Source of the DNA: Morinoia aosen
Taxonomy: Eukaryota > Arthropoda > Malacostraca > Amphipoda > Talitridae
DNA length: 64,000 nucleotides
Reading direction: 5' to 3'
NCBI GenBank assembly: GCA_030386875.1
Contig: CM059573.1
Coordinates: 27,135,891-27,199,890 of the forward strand
Position numbers and translations under genes: made by a program. The notes under the pieces are model-generated. The model was given only the letters and a program-made list of their open reading frames with translations. It was not told the origin of the DNA and did not search any database. Positions 26,201 through 35,089 of the stretch are shown one piece after another. How positions within the stretch are numbered: position 1 is the first letter of the stretch; every line of letters begins with the position of its first letter.

Positions 26201-28723
26201 GCTTGACCGCTGAATTAAAAATCAACGATTATATAAGAAAACCGCAAAAACACGTGAATTTCCAAGTACAAGAAGTGAGCTAAAAAAATTCAGAAATTAA
26301 AAATCTTTAAAAATGGTTTATTACTCCTACTTCAAATAGGTCTGCTCTAACAATAGGTACCATTATTGTTCTACTTTACGCTCCATTTTATTCTACATGT
26401 TAAGCAGAAGAAAATCAATGTACAAGCTGTTATGTATCAGGCTTGATTGGAATAAAGCATCCTTTACTTTACGTGTAATATATATCCATTCAATTAGGGT
26501 ATAAGTTGTTTCTGTCCCCTTGTTATTCCGGAGTATTTGGTCAATCCTTGATGTTTCTATAAATTTCATGCTCTGCATTGAATCATCAAACTTTGAAGGA
26601 GAAAGTTGATTCCAAATATTTAATAGAGCGTCATCAAGTAGTTACAATTAATTGTCATATACTTTATTAATGTCCATTGTGCTTGGCGTTACAACAGGAC
26701 CCCGGAATACTTTTCAGAAACCAAATAGCGAACGCTACGGCTGTGTCTTTGAGCACCTTATGTAACATGTGCGTTTGAACCCCTAACGTCACAGTAGTGC
26801 TTAAAAGTACTCAGTGTAACAAAGGTACAATTACATGTCAATGCCGTTCTTTGGTTTTCAGTCGCTCGCTCACTGAAATATTTTATGAGCGTGGATTTCC
26901 AGATTGTATTAGAGTGCAACTTTAGAATTCGTACTTTGTTTTCATTCAAGGATAAACTACCTCCGTCTATGTTCTCTTTTATTCTTTATAAATATTGTCG
27001 CCCATCGTTTGGGCGTGTGTATGTTGGTTCTACCACGCGTGCACTAAAATGTAGAATGTTTGAGCATAGTGGCAGAAGTTTCAAAACTGGTAATTCATTA
27101 GGCAAGCCTCCTCAGTTATACGAATCCGTTAAGATCGGTGTAACTCTCTTGTTTTGCAGCAAGATTTTCCGGTCTTAGGCTCTGCAAACTCAGCCTCAGT
27201 TTACGTATAATCAAATCTCTTCCATTAGCAGCTTAAACCCGATCTAAGTGATTTTCAGTCGTAATAAACGTAAAATATCTTCTGTTGATCAGGGTACAAT
27301 GTTTTTTTTATTTGTGGACATATTTTTCCGCGTGTTTTTCAGATAACCGTTGATGATGACCCCAAGGGTCTTTCAAAGCGATTGTCTCAGATATAACTTT
27401 CATTTTAACCCGCGCACGGTCGCGCATCCCTCAGAAAAGTAGTCAATTTACCCGCGTTACTCTGCCGTTCCCTGTTTACTTACCGTAATAGGCAGAGATG
27501 TAAAAATATGAAGTAATGAGTAAAAAATGTTGCTTTACACTTTGATGTTGTCAGATTTTTGATAACTTGAACCGTTTCTTTGTAATATGGAGTCAAACTC
27601 CGTAGATTTTTGCACAACATTGCTTCAAAGAGATCAATGGCCATTTTTGTGTTTTGGGAACAATGTAATGTTTTTCACTGCTATTTTATGCAGAAAATCC
27701 TTCCAAACCTGCTGATGTTTTTATTTTTCCTCTACAACAATCAGAAAAAAAGTTATGACCATTTATGTCTACTAGGTGTTATCCATTCTTCGTTTTAGTT
27801 CCTACATAAATGCATGTTTGCATGTCTGGTTATATTACTGTAAGTATAGTGTTTCGAAACTTGTAATTTTCACACAATATGAATAAAATACTGCTCTACA
27901 CGCTACTGACTTCAGATTTGTCTTATTTGCCATTTTTACGAAATAAGGCGAAATAAGGCCCTGAGTAGTTTCGCTGGTAACTGACGCTGCCACTGACTGT
28001 TCGCACGCACACCCTCTCACGGTCGCCTCATTTACCACACTGACTGTGCTTACCCCTCCCAACTTCCAAGTGGTTGGAGCTCTGCCTTAACCCCCACAAT
28101 GTGGGGGTTTCTGGCTCCAGCTGTGTAGCACTCGCTGAGACGATCATTTTGGTGTATAACAACTTGGGGTTATGCCTTACGTCTGGCAACCAGTGAGCCT
28201 GGTAAATGAGGCGACCAGTTACAGTGCGCGGGTTAAGGCCATATCATGTCATGTAACCCAAAATAATACATAAGGTACAATTATTAATTATCAACTGAAC
28301 ATTCGATTCGCTACAACCAGCAATGGTTGTGAATTCATGAATTCATAAAAATTCATCGTAATGAACGTGTTCCAAAGTGCTCAGGAGAAAAACGGAGAAT
28401 TTAGTATCACATTCAACATCTGTGTACAGAAAATCTGAGCAGAGGGCGTATAACTAGGTACTCAGTAAAAAATTCATTTGGTTGCCATATACCACAGAAA
28501 GTTTGAATCCATATTGAAAAAAAAATTCGAAACTAGTTTTTTATTGGACACCTTAGTACTTTGAAAATTTTCAATAGACATCACCAACTTCATTCAATTT
28601 ATGAAAGTTTCCGTGTTGAGTGCACAACTCACCATGAAGCAGAGAAGCAACAACTTCAGCCCAATCATGGTAGCGACTTTACGTCCAACTCAGCGCTCCA
28701 ACACAAGCTTGCGGCTGGAAAAC
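17195..28723 (-). CDS. Gene A: secreted CUB-domain protein, complete, 348 codons, 8 coding exons
   Basis: Exons in transcription order: 28723-28633 (ATG 28668-28666), 26039-25932, 24846-24735, 23403-23269, 22885-22775, 19529-19359, 17836-17565, 17296-17195 (TGA 17197-17195). Intron phases are 0,0,1,1,1,1,0. Every junction has AG/GT and keeps the frame. Residues 1-23 are a signal peptide ending at or near G-S-A. Residues 49-130 hold C78, C97 and C107 in an arrangement weakly like a PAN/apple module. Residues 131-225 form an unassigned region with C199 and C205. Residues 228-348 are a CUB domain with C228, C250, C262, C287 and C309, a D-Q-C-D-G-F motif and the terminal Y-G-F-N-F-Q-V-T strand. 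CUB domains bind proteins or glycans outside cells, often with calcium; the ligand here is unknown. The introns carry several transposon remnants. Paralogues lie on both sides. Confidence 0.85.
17565..17836 (-). CDS. Gene A exon 7: main part of CUB domain
   Basis: Acceptor AACCAG at 17837, donor GTGGGT at 17564. It encodes residues 225-315, including all five CUB-region cysteines and V-T-F-V-N-F-R-E-S-D-Q-C-D-G-F. The region is GC-richer than its surroundings, as expected for constrained coding sequence. Confidence 0.88.
17837..19358 (-). other. Intron 7 of gene A
   Basis: No gene inside. A GC-richer block at 18880-19060, with a counterpart at 56160-56400 in gene B, is partly conserved between paralogues; its role is unknown. 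Confidence 0.5.
19359..19529 (-). CDS. Gene A exon 6: linker region before the CUB domain
   Basis: Acceptor AACTACTCAG, donor GTGAGT. Residues 168-224 include A-D-P-S-C-Y-T-T-S-T-C, a two-cysteine turn kept unchanged in gene B. Confidence 0.85.
19530..22774 (-). other. Intron 6 of gene A (exon 5 to exon 6)
   Basis: Homologous with the gene B intron up to about 20060, the point where the LTR element entered B. Beyond that it holds the Helitron-like end at 20701 and otherwise nothing recognisable. Confidence 0.5.
20701..20760 (+). mobile_element. Helitron-like 5' terminus
   Basis: TCTATACTATAATAAGAGC preceded by A resembles the 5' ends of animal Helitrons (TCT-TACTA followed by a purine-rich stretch and a GTCYGTC-rich run). 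The 3' end (CTRR with a hairpin) was not located, so the extent is unknown. Confidence 0.35.
22775..22885 (-). CDS. Gene A exon 5
   Basis: Acceptor ACATTTCAG, donor GTAAAT. Residues 131-167, without cysteines, rich in aromatic and hydrophobic residues (L-R-Y-Y-R-I-E-S-P). Phase 1 at both ends. Confidence 0.75.
23269..23403 (-). CDS. Gene A exon 4: two-cysteine module
   Basis: Acceptor CCTTTTCAG, donor GTGAGT. Residues 86-130 contain A-F-T-I-T-V-S-G-C-H-F-H and P-I-C-S-K-W, reminiscent of the C-x-aromatic core of PAN/apple domains but not diagnostic. Phase 1 at both ends. Confidence 0.8.
23404..24734 (-). other. Intron 3 of gene A
   Basis: No gene seen. A direct repeat CCCAGTCCCATGTAAA occurs at about 24046 and 24078. 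Confidence 0.5.
24735..24846 (-). CDS. Gene A exon 3
   Basis: Acceptor TTTTGTGCAG, donor GTAACT. Residues 49-85 include T-P-E-E-C-L-S-E-A-I-S, the segment best conserved in gene C. Begins in phase 0 and ends with one base of codon 86. Confidence 0.8.
24847..25931 (-). other. Intron 2 of gene A
   Basis: Plus-strand ORFs at 25117-25661 lack domains and paralogue support. Nothing else recognised. Confidence 0.45.
25932..26039 (-). CDS. Gene A exon 2: end of signal peptide, start of mature protein
   Basis: Acceptor GCTGCTTGCAG, 36 codons, donor GTAATT after P-N-S. V-A-A-L-Q-G-A-L-G-S-A completes the hydrophobic signal begun in exon 1. Local GC content is high. Gene C has an exon of identical length. 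Confidence 0.8.
26840..27405 (+). mobile_element. Penelope-like element relic with GIY-YIG endonuclease
   Basis: Plus-strand translation contains L-P-P-S-M-F-S-F-I-L-Y-K-Y-C followed by GRVYVGSTTRALKCRMFEH and then a G-R-S-F-x-T-G stretch at about 26955-27115. This is the conserved region of the C-terminal GIY-YIG nuclease of Penelope-like retroelements. Upstream a degenerate L-T-E-x-F-Y-E-R-G-F-P fits the preceding connector. The frame breaks at about 27178 and the reverse transcriptase is absent, so only the 3' part of a dead copy remains. It lies in intron 1 of gene A and abuts the piggyBac-type MITE. Confidence 0.7.
27409..28232. mobile_element. piggyBac-type MITE with TTAA target duplication
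   Basis: CCCGCGCAC starts at 27409 directly after TTAA (27405-27408); the inverse GTGCGCGGG ends at 28232 directly before TTAA (28233-28236). A TTAA duplication with CCC/GGG ends is characteristic of piggyBac superfamily elements. A subterminal inverted pair, GGTCGCCTCATTTACCA at about 28021 and its complement at about 28199, resembles the subterminal repeats of that superfamily. There is no transposase frame in about 824 bp, so it is non-autonomous. Confidence 0.8.
28633..28723 (-). CDS. Gene A exon 1: 5'UTR end plus signal-peptide start
   Basis: Acceptor TGTATTTTTTTTTGGCAG, 55 untranslated bases, ATG at 28668-28666, then MIGLKLLLLCFM up to GTGAGT. Exon 2 completes a standard signal peptide, which supports this start. 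Confidence 0.75.
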
Positions 28724-29697
28724 CTGCCAAAAAAAAATACACAAATCAGGACGATTACAAAAAGTAGCTTAATGAAGCGTGATTCAAAAGCCGAATTGAA
28801 AATTGGATAACTATTGTAGCTATACGAGAGGTTTTATTTTCGAAACCGCAACATTAATGTTTAATCTGTAAAGTTAAAGTTATGCGTAGCGTCTTCTTTT
28901 TGCTTCATTAATTTTCATTTTCGATTTTTCCTTTTAGCAATGTTGTCATATAAAATGTACTTCCGGTTTTTATGCATCCTTTCAATATTTGGTCGGAAAG
29001 AAGGATCGATTAATAGTTTTGAACGGAACCAAAAGCAAAAAACGATTGAGGGCTTCCTGGAAGCACTACATATAACACATGTCTTACATAAGTTACAACA
29101 AATATTAATCCCCCTTATTTTAATTCAATAAAATCTAAGAATTAAGAACACATGACGCGCTAGATTCCATAATTCAATTCAATTAAATTGGAAAACTGGA
29201 ACCCTTTCATGAAATGCATTACATTCAAATTGGAAAGAAGTACAAAGTTTATTGTGTCATTCAAGGTATTTCTTTGATATTTTGATTTTTTTAACTATCA
29301 GTCATTTGATTTCCCCACCGTTTCTATGCCACATCGTCCTCGTTAATTGCTTTAACTTTAATATGACGTTGAAAAGCCAAATGCTTTGTGTTCTATTTCG
29401 TTCTTTTTCTGGCACTCCACTCATTTTGTATCGGAAACAAGTTGTAATGCCTTCGTCTAACTTTGAAGAGTCTAAAACCGATCCCGGCTATGGGAACACC
29501 TTAAAATGGTAACGGCTTAGTTTTCAATTCAAACCGACAAACGTTATCAATATGGTTATTGAAGGTAAACGGAATCATTCACTGGCAAAAGAATAATAAT
29601 AGAAGAAGCTTGATGAAAACTCGTAACTGTCATTACAAAAAAAAATAATAATTGGCCTTAATTCTTACGTGGAATGGCTGCATTATTTAGTACTTAC

Positions 29698-29760
29698 GAG
29701 AAATGATTTGGCGACTCAAGCTTGAGCAAATTCCCTGACCGAGTAACTTCGTTGACTGTC
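29698..29760 (-). other. Candidate non-coding first exon of gene A
   Basis: Donor GTAAGTACT (29697 downwards) is conserved with the gene C flank. A TATTAAAAG-like box followed 31 bases later by TTTCACTT lies just upstream on the minus strand at about 29770-29805 and could mark the start, but this spacing is not shared with gene C. Confidence 0.4.
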
Positions 29761-29928
29761 TGCAGGGAAGTGAAACAATCTCGCCAATGCCTGCTTTTAA
29801 TATCAAGATGTAGAAGGTACACATCTAGCGTGGGTGGGTGAAGTGGAGCAAACCTTGAACCAACCAATCAGATTCGTCTCTGTGCGCAGCTGCGGTGCTT
29901 TGCTTCTGCTCCACTCTGCGCAGCTGCA

Positions 29929-29948
29929 GCCCCGTCGAATTACGGGGC
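29929..29948. other. GC-rich perfect hairpin
   Basis: GCCCCGT, loop CGAATT, ACGGGGC. It stands in the GC-richer upstream flank of gene A next to two GCGCAGCTGC direct repeats. Function unknown. Confidence 0.5.
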
Positions 29949-29959
29949 CGTTTACTCAA

Positions 29960-32303
29960 ACATCGAAATTTCACTTCGATATAATTATTCTAATTCTAAT
30001 GAAACTTGTGATGAAAAAGCTCGTAGTGAAATATTCTTTACAGTAGATACACAAATTCTGCATTAGATGAAACTTTCAATTTTCCCTAAATTTAAGAAAT
30101 GAAAGTCATGAATTTAGCGATTCTACGTGCTTCTGATTTCGAGCTTATGTTAACGAATTGAAAGAATGAAATAATTCATTGAACATTTAATCTAGTCAAA
30201 TCGAATATCATACAAAAAACGTGATGTTTTTAGGTGTGGATGAATTAAGGATCAGATAGTCTACTAATGTTGGTCTGATGATAGTTCAGCTAAGCGCAAT
30301 TCGAAGCATAGCGAAGGGTTAACGAAAGTTTAAATATTGCACTAACGTATACAATAAAAATCAGCTCTTAAGTTTTTCGTCTTGGAAGGATTGCTTGCAA
30401 CATTGCAGTTTAGAATATGTGCCTATCATATATGATTTTTTTCTAAGTTATTACGACATTCCACTAAACCAAACTTGATTTAAAGAAGAGATGTTAATTT
30501 TCTAAATTATTTTTTTACATTTCAAACAGTGGTGCCAAATGTTCATGGTGGCAAACTTTAATTAGCCACTTTCTTCAAAATAGTTTCCTGATATTAATTA
30601 AGAGTTTCTCTGCTCATTTTAATTACTAAAAATTATTTTTCCGTTACCCTTTTTGTGCAGTATTCATTGGCCAGCAAGGTATTTTAGGCACCTTAAAAGC
30701 ATGAATTGAATATTTTTTTGAGCGTCTACAGCAGATTAATTTGGGAAAAGGAATATAGCAATCAAACGCATTTCAAATTAAGCTGTGAGTGTATGAGCAA
30801 TAAATTTTATTAACAGAGGGCCTCGTTTTTAGGAATATTACTGACATTGTAGGTAAATTTTACAAAGCTCTCGACAGTGGATGAAAGTCATCAGCATAAT
30901 TTTTGTATATCGTAAACGAATAATTGGCTTTGGGATTAGGAAACACGATGGTCTGAGTTTGGACAGTTTGAATTCTGATGAAAATGATTTATCGTTTGCT
31001 TTCTTCGAGTGTCCTAGACATGTTCGCTTATGTTGATTCAACTGAACTGAACAAAGAAGTTGGCGGTGCGTCCGACTCATTAATTTTTTTCACAATTTAA
31101 AAAAATGTTTACAACCGTTTCAAGGTCTCCAGTTCGAGAGAACATCATTATCGTAATATTCTCTGACCATAAAAGGAATTGAAAAATAAAATAATGTAGA
31201 AACAGGTGCAGAATAACCTTGAGAAGCACACGATTAATTTTATGAAATCAGCTTCGATGAAATTATCTGAGTCATATTGACCAAATCACTAAAGTTTCTG
31301 CATCACAAGGGCTCGTGTTTCGGGCGAGGGATGACTGGGGAAGTGTTAGCGGACTGGTCACGCTTGATTGGGATAACAAAATGATCACATAATGGAAAAT
31401 TCTAATAATCGGTTCAGGAATCATCTTAAATTTTCAAAAAAGTAACTGAACATTTATGCATAAGTGAAATGTGTAAATTTTATGCTCGTGGATTATTAAG
31501 ATTTCACATCGAATCGCAGGAGTAAATACAGAAACAGTGAACCAAAAAACTGAAATGTTAGGAAAAAAACGTGGACCTCATAAATTTGTCATTTTTGAAT
31601 TCGGCTTCCAAAATCTCATAAATAATTTTTCACTCTAATTTAAAACACTCAATTGAGTTCAAGATTGTGAACAATTTCACTCGAAATTAAAACAATCAAC
31701 TCCGACTAACGCTCACACAAATATAGCTGCAGCAGCTCTGTACGTCACAAGTATTAGATTAAAGCTCGGCTTTTTAATTTGTCACAATGATCTTAGTTCA
31801 TTGAAATATCCGGCCATCAATAGCTTTCAAAAACATCAGAGAATAATTGCTCATAAAATTCATATGTTATCAAATCTAGGGCAGTTTACAGCGAAGATGA
31901 AAACATTTGTTATTACTTATCTAGAAATCACCCTAGGAGCAATTACTATTTCCCGTACTTCGAAAGACGTGCGATTTGGTTAATCTATTTAAAAGTAGCA
32001 TAAATTCGCACCTAATATTTATGCAAACACTTGGTTGATGTTCCGAATGTACGGCAAAAATAATTTCTATTCGAATGAATAACCTTTAGGCTATAAAGTT
32101 AGACACCACGTAGTGAATAGCGAACCAAAATATCTTCTCAGTTGAACTTTAGGTCCTCCAAGGGAAGAATAATAACAATGCAAAAAAAAAATCGGCGTGA
32201 AGAAGTATCGGTAGCGATTCTTCAAGATAGAACTTTGATATCCAGCTAAAAATCATCAATATGAAATCCAGCTATAAAATGAGTGATGTTACACCATTCA
32301 GAG
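29960..32303. other. No gene recognised
   Basis: AT-rich intergenic DNA. A Y-A-D-D-like string at about 30880-30910 on the minus strand has no supporting neighbours. Confidence 0.4.
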
Positions 32304-33725
32304 TGTCGGGGCCATGTTAACGAAAGATGCCTAATTATTCTGATGGCGGGGAGGCGTAACCTTGTCTCCCATCTGAACGGAATCCTCGGGCAATGAGACA
32401 CAAAGGAACGTTAAGTTTAATGATAACAGAAGAAAACAAAACTTATCTAAACGTAATAAGGACGGTAACCAAGCGGCTGCTGCACAGGTCGGGAAGATAA
32501 ATGTAGGAGTACGGCAACTGTAAGGTGACAGGAAACTCAGCAAGGACGAGCTAGTGACGCCGTAGCAGGAATGACGGGTGAGAAATAGCAAGCGAGCTGT
32601 AGCAACGTGCTATAAAAGGGCTCAAGCGTAGCTCCACCTTGGTCAGGAGGACGTCCAGCCTACAAGTACACCATCAATGAAGCACTACTAACGAGACACA
32701 ATAGACTATGCATATGAGAAGAGAGAGCCTGAGGAAATTCGAACGGGTAGGATCGATTATTATGCTATCAGAAAAGACAGTCTATCAGAAAACTCAGTCT
32801 ATCAGAAAACACAGTCTATCAGAAAATACAGTTTATTAGAAAACACAGTCTATCTGAAAACAAAGTCTATCAGAAAACACAGTCTATCAGAAAACACAGT
32901 CTATCAGAAAACACAGTCTATCAGAAAACACAGTCTATCAGAAAACACAGTCTATCAGAAAACACAGTCTATCAGAAAACACAGTCTATCAGAAAACACA
33001 GTCTATCAGAAAACTCAGTCTATCAGAAAACACAGTCTATCAGAAAATACAGTTTATTAGAAAACACAGTCTATCTGAAAACAAAGTCTATCAGAAAACA
33101 CAGTCTATCAGAAAACATAGTCTATCAGAAAACACAGTCTATCAGAAAACAAAGTCTATCAGAAAACACAGTATATCAGAAAACACAGTCTATCAGAAAA
33201 CACAGTCTATCAGAAAATTCAGTTTATCAGAAAACACAGTCTATCTGAAAACACAGTCTATCAGAAAACACAGTCTATCAGAAAATACAGTTTATTAGAA
33301 AACACAGTCTATCTGAAAACACAGTCTATCAGAAAATACAGTTTATTAGAAAACACAGTTTTCTGAAAACACAGTCTATCAGAAAATACAGTTTATTAGA
33401 AAACACAGTCTATCTGAAAATACAGTCTATCAGAAAACACAGTCTATCAGAAAACACAGTATCAGAAAACACAGTCTATCAGAGAACACAGTCTATCAGA
33501 AAACACTGTCTATCAGAGAACACAGTCTATCAGAAAACACAGTCTGTCAGAAAACACAGTCTGTCAGAAAACACAGAATTACTCACTTGCTAGAAATAGA
33601 GACACTCTCAAATGCACAATTATCTAGTTCTCTAGGGTTCTAGGGTGTGGCACTGCAAAATAAACGAAAGAACAAATACACCTTCGAACAAGCCAAGACT
33701 ACGATTATCTAAACTAAACATTACA
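32304..33725 (+). mobile_element. LTR-like block containing the 17-bp array
   Basis: The block begins TGTCGGGGCC and could end ATTACA. It has a canonical CTATAAAAGGG at 32610-32620 and AATAAA at about 33658, the order expected for U3, R and U5. No target duplication or adjoining primer site was found, so solo LTR is only one reading; an ordinary promoter followed by a minisatellite is another. Confidence 0.3.
32764..33579. repeat. 17-bp minisatellite, about 48 units
   Basis: Unit AGTCTATCAGAAAACAC with recurrent variants AGTTTATTAGAAAACAC, AGTCTATCTGAAAACAC and an AAAACTC form. A run of variants at about 32791 recurs at about 33012, an offset of 221 bases or 13 units, which shows block duplication within the array. 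Confidence 0.92.
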
Positions 33726-34432
33726 GCAAGGAGGGAGCCTGGAGAGGGCTCCATCCCCGCTCGCAGCAAGTGAAGTGGATGGTTCGGAAACAGTCTTGTC
33801 TTAGCCTAACATGTACATGTCAGGTTCTAAGGACACCGGACGCGGGAGGAATATTATCGCCCCCACACAGAGTATTGTACTCGTACATAAGTATGACGCA
33901 CTCCGTGGGACAGAGGAGTATTCATCAACTTGCAAATGAAGAAAACTCCATTGAAGAGATTCATCTTTGATAAGACAACGTTATGGAGTACCACTCCATT
34001 ATCAGTTCAAAATACAAATCATTATGTTATTGAAAAGAAAGATCAAATTTCACTGAATGGCAGGTATTAAAATGAATCATAGAGATAAAAACAAAGTAGG
34101 TTATAGAAGAGAACAAAAAATTGAACAAAACTTTGGCATAAAATAAAATTGAGCTGGTAATAAAAAGGTTGCTATAAATTAAGTATTTGTAAAGGGTACG
34201 AACTGGAAAAATTGTCCAGATCAGGGTTTTCTTTAAAAATATCCAAAGAATCTTCAATCCAGAAGTCATAAGGGGTCGAAGCAGAGTCTAAAAATTTGAA
34301 ATTCTCTGAAGATAATCGTACATTGCATTTTCGGCATGATTTCATACCACAAAATGCGATGGGTGTGCTAACTTTTTCTCTGTATGGAAGCTTCTATACC
34401 CCGATGCTCTTCCACTCCGGTATAAAATTTCG
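33726..34432. other. No gene recognised
   Basis: Contains a 66-codon plus-strand ORF (33770-33970) without recognised motifs. Confidence 0.4.
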
Positions 34433-34507
34433 TGACGTCATGCCGACGTACAACGATGTGCTCTGCACACAACTATAAGAGGACACATAAGACGCTCGAA
34501 TAGCAGT
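34433..34507 (+). promoter_or_regulatory. CRE plus TATA plus initiator-like module
   Basis: Perfect CRE palindrome TGACGTCA at 34433-34440, TATAAG at 34474-34479, and an A in AGCAGTG at 34505, exactly 31 bases after the first T of the TATA box. This is a plausible RNA polymerase II core promoter directed towards the 25-bp array. No coding gene follows. Confidence 0.4.
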
Positions 34508-34519
34508 GGGAAGCGTATC

Positions 34520-34558
34520 CTTGCACCGGAAAGAAGAAGCATTCTTTTCCGGTACAAG
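34520..34558 (+). other. Long hairpin just downstream of the predicted start
   Basis: CTTGCACCGGAAAGAA pairs with TTCTTTTCCGGTACAAG around a six-base loop, with one mismatch and one bulged base. In an RNA starting at about 34505 it would form within the first 55 nucleotides. Confidence 0.6.
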
Positions 34559-35089
34559 TTGTTAACCAGGAGTGGCTTGTAAATGAAAGTTATGGAAATA
34601 TTTTGCACATAATAATTTTATTTCACTTGACAACTCTCACATACAGATTGTTAACATGAATGAATTTCTTTGTTTTCTTCAACAGATTGTGACGCTTATT
34701 TTTATGAGAGATATTTCTTAATTTGATAAATAATTAATGACACCCAGTGGAAGCCCATTAGCTCTGAAATATTTTACGTTTAAATTCAAATTTGTAAGAA
34801 ATTTAAATTTAAAAAGTTTTTTTTTTCAAGTCGCTAATTTTATTCAAGCGAAATCTCGCTAGAGTTGCGGCTTGTGGCAACACTAACCTCGACAGGTGCC
34901 TTATCTGTGACAAATGAGATTGAATTGAACCGCGCTGTGAGGAGGTTCTTGGCCTCCTGTGCGTAGCACCAGTCAGGGAGTATGTGATCGCCTTTTCTTT
35001 ACCATTTTAATTTGTGACTGCAATCGCGTTCTCTGTTCATTTTGTTCAGTTATTTATCTTGCATGTTCGCAACCTCTTTTCTACCCATC
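34559..35089. other. No gene recognised
   Basis: AT-rich, with a GC-richer patch at 34855-34985. Directly precedes the array. Confidence 0.4.

Noticed and set aside
27835..28062. Minus-strand ORF of 75 codons
   Set aside because: Lies inside the piggyBac-type MITE and has no transposase features.
28561..28810. Two overlapping plus-strand ORFs
   Set aside because: Shadows of gene A exon 1 and its UTR; the matching gene C region does not keep these frames.
30838..31080. Minus-strand sequence with a Y-A-D-D-like string
   Set aside because: No other reverse-transcriptase motif nearby in any frame; likely chance.
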